Shown here: positions 1 to 4,060 of the stretch, piece by piece | Layout: each line of letters opens with the position of its first letter | Numbering within the stretch: the stretch's first letter is position 1 | Origin: JBGSYN01 sp964412385 | GTDB lineage: Bacteria; Pseudomonadota; Alphaproteobacteria; Geminicoccales; Geminicoccaceae | Direction: 5' to 3' | Assembly: GCA_964412385.1 (NCBI GenBank) | Contig: CAYPOV010000311.1 | Coordinates: 1 to 5,334, forward strand | Length of the DNA: 5,334 bases | Notes under the pieces: generated by a model | The model's database searches: none | What the model was told of the DNA's origin: nothing | Seen by the model: only the letters and a program-made list of their open reading frames with translations | Translations under genes and position numbers: made by a program

Positions 1-1
1 A

Positions 2-802
2 GAGGGTGCCTATGCCACATTCTGGCCCGCTGATCTCCATGTTGTCGGCAAGGACATCTTGCGGTTTCACGCTGTCTACTGGCCGGCCTTTCTAATGTCG
101 GCCGGTCTCGAAGTGCCCAAGCGCGTCTTTGCCCATGGCTGGTGGACCAATGAGGGCCAAAAAATCTCCAAATCGCTGGGCAACGTGATCGATCCTTATG
201 ATCTCGTGGCGCAATATGGCCTCGATCAGACCCGATACTTTCTGATGCGCGAGGTGCCGTTCGGCAATGACGGTGATTTCAGCCACGCCGCCATGGTGCG
301 CCGCGTCAACAGCGATCTCGCCAATGATTACGGCAATCTCGCCCAGCGCGTGCTCTCGATGATCGCCCGCAATTGCGACGGGCGTGTACCGGAGCCTGGG
401 GCTTTCTCGGACGAGGACGAAGCACTACTGACAGCATCGGCGGCTTTGCTCGAGACCTGCCGTGCCATGATGGCTGTTCCGGCACCTCACCGTGCGCTCG
501 AATCCCTTTGGGAAGTGATCAGCGCTGCCAACCGCTATGTCGATGCGCAAGCCCCCTGGACTCTGCGCAAGACCGATCCCGCACGCATGGTGACGGTTCT
601 TTACACACTCGCCGAGACCTTGCGTAGGCTTGCCATCCTCACCCAGCCATTCATGCCGGAAAGTTCAGCGCGGCTGCTCGATCTTCTGGCGATCCCGAGC
701 CATGCCCGAAGCTTCGATGCATTGAATAATGCGCTCGCCGCCGGAACGGCCTTGCCTAAACCCGAGGGCATCTTCCCGCGTTATGTCGAGGAGGCGGCAT
801 GA
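2..802 (+). CDS. metG: Methionyl-tRNA synthetase, C-terminal part (5' end cut by window edge)
   Basis: Cytoplasmic class I aminoacyl-tRNA synthetase that charges tRNA-Met with methionine using ATP. The frame is open from base 2, and the start codon, HIGH motif and zinc-knuckle region lie to the left of the window. About 266 residues are visible. The first residues (WPADLHVVGKDILRFH) are the end of the Rossmann catalytic core typical of MetRS. The KMSKS loop is present as KISKS at 161-175, followed by LGNVIDPYDL. The helical anticodon-binding domain follows and includes the conserved segment NRYVDAQAPW at 530-559. The protein ends with PEGIFPRYVEEAA and has no appended Trbp111/EMAP-type tRNA-binding domain, so this is the short form of about 510-520 residues in full. 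Its stop overlaps the tatD start (ATGA at 799-802), which indicates translational coupling. Family assignment is secure. Confidence 0.97.
   Translation, partial: EGAYATFWPADLHVVGKDILRFHAVYWPAFLMSAGLEVPKRVFAHGWWTNEGQKISKSLGNVIDPYDLVAQYGLDQTRYFLMREVPFGNDGDFSHAAMVRRVNSDLANDYGNLAQRVLSMIARNCDGRVPEPGAFSDEDEALLTASAALLETCRAMMAVPAPHRALESLWEVISAANRYVDAQAPWTLRKTDPARMVTVLYTLAETLRRLAILTQPFMPESSARLLDLLAIPSHARSFDALNNALAAGTALPKPEGIFPRYVEEAA
788..794 (+). promoter_or_regulatory. Shine-Dalgarno for tatD inside the metG 3' end
   Basis: GAGGAGG lies 4 bases before the ATG at 799, within the last codons of metG. Its strong match to the anti-SD and the ATGA overlap both support 799 as the tatD start. The spacing is slightly short. 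Confidence 0.6.
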
Positions 803-1590
803 TCCTGGTCGATAGCCATTGCCATCTCGATTATCCCAACCTCAACAACCGCGAGGATGAGGTGATCGGCAATGCCGAGGCCGCAGGCGTGCGGGTGCTG
901 CAATCGATCGGCACGCGGCTGTCCAGCTTCGCCGGCGTGCGTGCCATCGCCGAGCGCCACGAAAACGTCTATTGCTCGATTGGCGTTCATCCGCATGAAG
1001 CCGGCAATGAAGGGGTGTCGTCACCCGATCCCTTGCTCGCCGAGGTGAAGCATCCCAAGGTGATCGGCATCGGCGAAAGCGGTCTTGACTATTATTACGA
1101 CAAAAGTCCGAGAGACCGGCAGGCCGAAAATTTCAGGGCTCACATCGCCGCAGCCCGTGACGCAGCCTTGCCTCTCATCGTCCATACCCGCGATGCCGAT
1201 GAGGATACGATTGCTATTCTCGAAGATGAAATGGCCAAAGGCGAGTTTGCCGGCGTTATCCATTGCTTCAGTTCGAGCCGAAGGCTTGCCGAGCGCGCCA
1301 CGGCGATGGGAATGTTCTTGGGCATCGGCGGCATGCTGACCTTCAATCGCTCGGAAGAGCTTCGCAAGATCGTCAACGACATGCCGCGTGATCGGATCAT
1401 CCTCGAGACCGATTCGCCCTATCTGGCGCCGGTTCCCTATCGCGGCAAAATCAACGAGCCGGCCTACACCAAATATGTTGCCGAGCGGTTGGCCGAGCTC
1501 TGGGACAACGATGTCGAGACAGTGGCGAGCGTGACCACGGCGAATTTCTTCCGGCTTTTCACCAAGGCCGAAATCCTGACGGTTGCTTGA
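799..1590 (+). CDS. tatD: TatD/YcfH-type metal-dependent hydrolase (putative DNase)
   Basis: A cytoplasmic amidohydrolase-superfamily TIM-barrel enzyme of 263 residues, the usual length for the family. TatD proteins are divalent-metal-dependent phosphoesterases, and several members show 3'-5' exonuclease or DNase activity. The metal-binding pattern is complete. H7 and H9 sit in DSHCHLD near the N-terminus, E93 in GIGESGLDYYYD, H129 in LIVHTRDAD, H155 in GVIHCFSS and D205 in the family signature ETDSPYLAP. The C-terminal signature with PYRGKINEPAY is also present. The gene lies directly behind metG with a 4-base overlap. In many bacteria this subtype (YcfH) sits beside holB/tmk/metG, so the context supports YcfH rather than the tatABC-linked paralogue. 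It has no signal peptide. The true substrate is not visible from the sequence. Confidence 0.95.
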   Translation: MILVDSHCHLDYPNLNNREDEVIGNAEAAGVRVLQSIGTRLSSFAGVRAIAERHENVYCSIGVHPHEAGNEGVSSPDPLLAEVKHPKVIGIGESGLDYYYDKSPRDRQAENFRAHIAAARDAALPLIVHTRDADEDTIAILEDEMAKGEFAGVIHCFSSSRRLAERATAMGMFLGIGGMLTFNRSEELRKIVNDMPRDRIILETDSPYLAPVPYRGKINEPAYTKYVAERLAELWDNDVETVASVTTANFFRLFTKAEILTVA

Positions 1591-2363
1591 TGCGTGTCAC
1601 GATTCTCGGCAGCGGCACCTCATCCGGCGTGCCCCTCATCGGATGCAATTGCTCAGTCTGCACATCGTCAAATCCGCGCAACAAAAGACGCCGTGCCTCG
1701 ATCTATATCGAGTGGGCCGAAACCAAAATCCTGGTCGATGCCGGTCCCGATCTTCGCATGCAATGTGTCGATGCGGGGATTGGCGGTATCGACGGCCTGA
1801 TCTTCACACATGCCCATGCCGACCATATTCACGGCATCGATGATCTTCGAGCCATCAACAATATTATCAACCGCTCGATCGATACTTTTGCCCATGCCGA
1901 GGTCTTCGATCGTATTCGCAAACGGTTCGAATATGCGTTTCTCGGCGGCACGCGTGGGCATGGCTATTTTCGACCGGATCTCAATCCTCACGACTTCGAC
2001 GGCACGTTCTCCATCGGCGATCGTACCATCGTGCCATTCAAGCAAACCCATGGACTCGCCACGAGCTGGGGCTATCGCTTCGGCAAGTTTGCCTATTCGA
2101 CCGACACGGACGGCCTCAATGAGGCGGCCTTCAACACGCTTGAAGGCATCGACGTCTGGGTGGTCGACGCGCACAGTGACAAACCCCATCCGACCCACGC
2201 CCATCTCGAGAAAGCCCTCGAATGGATCGAACGCGTACAGCCGCGCCAAGCCTATCTCACCCACATGGCCCACGATGTCGACTACAATGATTGGATGCGA
2301 CGTTTGCCTCGAGGGGTCGAGCCGGCCTATGACGGTCTGGTGATCGATATCGATGATGAATGA
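1590..2363 (+). CDS. PhnP-type metallo-beta-lactamase-fold phosphodiesterase
   Basis: A 257-residue MBL-fold hydrolase. The ATG at 1590 shares its A with the tatD TGA (1588-1590). A TTG at 1587 is in frame but less likely, because ATG gives the standard family start MRVTILGSGTSSGVP. No Shine-Dalgarno is visible, so translation probably depends on re-initiation after tatD. Visible motifs, numbered from the ATG, are the signature THAHADH with H74, H76, D78 and H79, then H154 in KQTHGLATSWGY, D172 in YSTDTDG and H225/H228 in LTHMAHD. These supply a two-metal active site. C19, C21 and C24 (GCNCSVC) match the structural zinc-binding cysteine pattern of E. coli PhnP, the phosphoribosyl 1,2-cyclic phosphate phosphodiesterase. 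No phosphonate-utilisation gene is nearby, so the physiological substrate could be another cyclic phosphate or phosphodiester. The family is secure and the exact reaction is inferred. Confidence 0.92.
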   Translation: MRVTILGSGTSSGVPLIGCNCSVCTSSNPRNKRRRASIYIEWAETKILVDAGPDLRMQCVDAGIGGIDGLIFTHAHADHIHGIDDLRAINNIINRSIDTFAHAEVFDRIRKRFEYAFLGGTRGHGYFRPDLNPHDFDGTFSIGDRTIVPFKQTHGLATSWGYRFGKFAYSTDTDGLNEAAFNTLEGIDVWVVDAHSDKPHPTHAHLEKALEWIERVQPRQAYLTHMAHDVDYNDWMRRLPRGVEPAYDGLVIDIDDE

Positions 2364-2378
2364 CGACGGAGACAGGGC

Positions 2379-3143
2379 ATGGCACTTTTCGACCTTATGG
2401 GGAAAATCGCGATTGTTACAGGCGGCAATGGCGGCATCGGCCTGGGTATGGCCAAGGGCATGGCGGAATGCGGGGCTGCCATCGCGGTGGTCGGACGCAA
2501 CGAGGAAAAGAACGCACTGGCCGTCGCCGAACTTCAAGCCATGGGCGTCGATGCCATGGCGCTCATCGTCGACGTCACCGACGAAGCAGCCTGCCACAAG
2601 ATGGCTGCGGATGTCGCTGAGCGCTTCGGCGGCATCGATATCCTCCTCAACAATGCCGGCATCAATATCCGCAAACCCGCCGACGAGCTGACCGCTTCGG
2701 AATGGCACCAGGTGATGGATACCAACCTCACCAGTGCGCTGTTCTGCAGCCAAGCCTGCTATCCTTTCATGAAACAGCGCGGCGGCGGCAAGATCATCAA
2801 TATCGGCTCCATGATGTCGATCTTTGCCGCCTCGTTCACCCCAGCCTATGCTGCGAGCAAGGCCGGCATCGTCCAACTCTCGAAAGCCTGTGCTTGCTCC
2901 TGGGCCAAGGATAATATTCAGGTCAATGCAGTGTTACCCGGCTGGATCGACACCGCTCTGACACAGCGAGCGCGCCGCGAGGTCGAAGGCCTGCACGACC
3001 GCGTCGAGGCGCGAACCCCTGCCGCCCGCTGGGGCACCCCGGCGGATATGGCCGGCATCGGCGCCTTCCTCGCGGCCCCCGCCTCGGATTTCGTCACCGG
3101 CACGGCCATCCCGGTCGACGGCGTCTATTCCTCTCAGGGGTAA
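2379..3143 (+). CDS. Classical short-chain dehydrogenase/reductase (SDR)
   Basis: A 254-residue NAD(P)-dependent oxidoreductase of the classical SDR family, normal length, cytoplasmic. The Rossmann glycine motif TGGNGGIG is at residues 14-21. R40 in VVGRN after beta-2 hints at NADP(H) rather than NAD, but this is weak evidence. D65-V66 contacts adenine in the family, and NNAG is at 91-94. The catalytic tetrad is N116, S144, Y157 and K161 (YAASK). PG at the end of beta-6 (VNAVLPGWIDT) and the C-terminal VTGTAIPVDG complete the fold. It resembles gluconate 5-dehydrogenase, KduD and glucose 1-dehydrogenase-like SDRs, so a sugar, polyol or 3-oxoacyl substrate is possible, but SDR substrates cannot be read from sequence. 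GGAG at 2368-2371 lies 7 bases before the ATG. The 15-base gap after the MBL gene suggests the same transcript. It is probably the last gene of the metG block. Confidence 0.93.
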   Translation: MALFDLMGKIAIVTGGNGGIGLGMAKGMAECGAAIAVVGRNEEKNALAVAELQAMGVDAMALIVDVTDEAACHKMAADVAERFGGIDILLNNAGINIRKPADELTASEWHQVMDTNLTSALFCSQACYPFMKQRGGGKIINIGSMMSIFAASFTPAYAASKAGIVQLSKACACSWAKDNIQVNAVLPGWIDTALTQRARREVEGLHDRVEARTPAARWGTPADMAGIGAFLAAPASDFVTGTAIPVDGVYSSQG

Positions 3144-3162
3144 TTTCTGGCGGCTTCTTGAC

Positions 3163-3174
3163 GGTTACCTAACC
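3163..3174. repeat. Short inverted repeat GGTTA-cc-TAACC in the SDR/gene 5 gap
   Basis: Perfect 5-base arms with a 2-base centre, immediately after TTGACG (3158-3163), which resembles a -35 hexamer. No good -10 is found 16-18 bases further on. The repeat could be a dimeric repressor half-site pair, but chance is a serious alternative for arms this short. Confidence 0.2.
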
Positions 3175-3198
3175 TCTGGGTCCGTAGCCTCGCGCATC

Positions 3199-3213
3199 CG
3201 GTTGGAAAAACCG
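3199..3213. repeat. Small stem-loop cggtt-GGAAA-aaccg
   Basis: A 5-bp stem with a 5-base loop, 56-70 bases after the SDR stop. No T-run follows, so it is too weak to call a terminator. No other structure stands out in the 184-base gap between the SDR gene and gene 5. Confidence 0.2.
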
Positions 3214-3327
3214 TCACGATCCGATCGCAATGGCGCGAGATGTTAGCCAAGTCACAGATTTGGCCCCGGCGATGCGTGTACCCACCCCGCGATTCCCAAC
3301 GCATCACGAGTAATCCGGAGCCACCCC

Positions 3328-3930
3328 ATGTCCCAGAACATCATCAACACTCTCGCCGAGTTGCAGCCGCAATCCGGCAAATCCCTGACGCCGGCACTGA
3401 TCACCGGCATCACCCGCAGCATGACGCGGGCGCAGAACACGCTCATCCACCTGACGGGCCCCGCCATCAACCCCACTTACGGCCCGACCAATGGCACCGA
3501 CTCGCTGCGCAATCCCGCGAACCGGTCCAGCCGGCGGCGCATGATGGTGCTCCCGCCCGGACGCGAAGACAACTTCACCCATATGCTCAATACCAGCCTC
3601 TTGGGAGGCACGTCCTATCCGATCCTCACCGCCACCCTCGGTACCGCAGCAGGCCTGGTCTCCATGGGCGCCGGGCTCCTCTTCACCGTCGTCACCACCG
3701 GCCTGAGCCTCACCCAAACAGCCCAGCGCGTCCTCGCCCGAGGCGGTGACGAGATCTGGCAGGTCGAGGAAATCGGCAAAGCCAAGGACAGCAGCATGTT
3801 CGGCAGCGGCGGCATGCAAGCCGTCCATGTCGGCTCCTACTTCCTCATCGATCCCTTCCGCCAGAATGTCGGCGGCCCGCACCCCAAAGGCTGGCTGATT
3901 CACGAAGAACGCACCGTGCTCACGCTTTGA
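3328..3930 (+). CDS. Hypothetical protein with Gly-rich hydrophobic centre
   Basis: I do not recognise this 200-residue protein. Its reality is supported by a Shine-Dalgarno (CCGGAG, 3315-3320) 7 bases before the ATG and by strongly GC-ending codons throughout. The N-terminal third is polar and rich in Thr, Asn and Arg, with an SRRRMM basic patch at 68-73 and no signal peptide. Residues about 91-128 form a hydrophobic stretch rich in small residues (GTAAGLVSMGAGLLFTVVTTG), long enough for a membrane hairpin or one helix. The C-terminal third (129-200) is soluble and mixed, with GSGGMQAVHVG and YFLIDPFRQ. The gene stands alone, 184 bases after the SDR and 130 bases before gene 6. A membrane-active peptide, a secreted non-classical effector or a lineage-specific membrane protein are all possible, and none is demonstrated. 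An antisense frame covers much of the same stretch but lacks comparable start signals. Confidence 0.78.
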   Translation: MSQNIINTLAELQPQSGKSLTPALITGITRSMTRAQNTLIHLTGPAINPTYGPTNGTDSLRNPANRSSRRRMMVLPPGREDNFTHMLNTSLLGGTSYPILTATLGTAAGLVSMGAGLLFTVVTTGLSLTQTAQRVLARGGDEIWQVEEIGKAKDSSMFGSGGMQAVHVGSYFLIDPFRQNVGGPHPKGWLIHEERTVLTL

Positions 3931-3954
3931 GTGACGTGCGAAGGAAGATGTGTC

Positions 3955-3980
3955 TCGAGAGGAGGCTAGCCTCCTCTCGA
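3955..3980. terminator. Perfect 26-bp palindrome, probable hairpin at the end of the gene 5 transcript
   Basis: The arm tcgagaggaggct is followed directly by its exact reverse complement, starting 25 bases after the gene 5 stop. As RNA it can fold into an 11-bp, GC-rich stem with a CUAG loop. No T-run follows (next bases aactctccacc), so it is not a textbook intrinsic terminator. Alphaproteobacterial terminators often have weak U-tails, and the hairpin could equally act as a 3' stabiliser. Because it is symmetric, a DNA-binding site is also possible. Confidence 0.6.
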
Positions 3981-4011
3981 ACTCTCCACCATGACTTGTC
4001 GCAGAGCTTTT

Positions 4012-4023
4012 CCTTAAGTAAGG
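4012..4023. repeat. Short inverted repeat CCTTA-ag-TAAGG upstream of gene 6
   Basis: Perfect 5-base arms with a 2-base centre, 38 bases upstream of the gene 6 ATG. It overlaps a poor promoter candidate (TTGTCG at 3996, TAAGGC at 4019, 17-base spacing). It shares the form NNTTA-N2-TAANN with the repeat at 3163-3174. An operator is possible but weakly supported. Confidence 0.2.
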
Positions 4024-4036
4024 CGTTGAGCGCGAA

Positions 4037-4046
4037 AAGAGGAAGG
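4037..4046 (+). promoter_or_regulatory. Candidate Shine-Dalgarno for gene 6
   Basis: AAGAGGAAGG contains AGGA and GGAAGG and ends 14 bases before the ATG at 4061, longer than the usual 5-10. The upstream frame closes at the TAA at 4019-4021 with no other start between, so 4061 is the earliest possible start. A second strong SD-like run (GAGGGGAGG, 4070-4078) lies inside the first codons. It could serve an in-frame TTG at 4112 or GTG at 4124, although the first of these is about 33 bases away. Confidence 0.4.
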
Positions 4047-4060
4047 CCGGGCTTGGGTTA

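Noticed and set aside
1668..2876. 402-codon antisense frame spanning the MBL and SDR genes
   Set aside because: It lies across two genes with complete catalytic motifs on the + strand, and its translation shows no family features. It is a shadow frame.
3148..3162. Sigma-54-like sequence TGGCGGCTTCTTGAC
   Set aside because: The TGGC and TTG elements are one base closer than the consensus and the essential GC of the -12 element is GA.
3158..3190. Sigma-70-like promoter starting with TTGACG
   Set aside because: The -35-like hexamer is good, but no acceptable -10 lies 16-18 bases downstream (TCCGTA/CCGTAG). It is not strong enough to call.
3144..3327. tRNA, small RNA or riboswitch in the SDR/gene 5 gap
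   Set aside because: No cloverleaf, no conserved riboswitch core and only very short inverted repeats were seen.
3304..3903. Long antisense frame (199 codons) opposite gene 5
   Set aside because: The + strand frame has a well-placed SD and strongly GC-ending third positions. The antisense frame is the usual by-product of such codon bias and has Ala/Gly/Asp-rich content without recognisable motifs.
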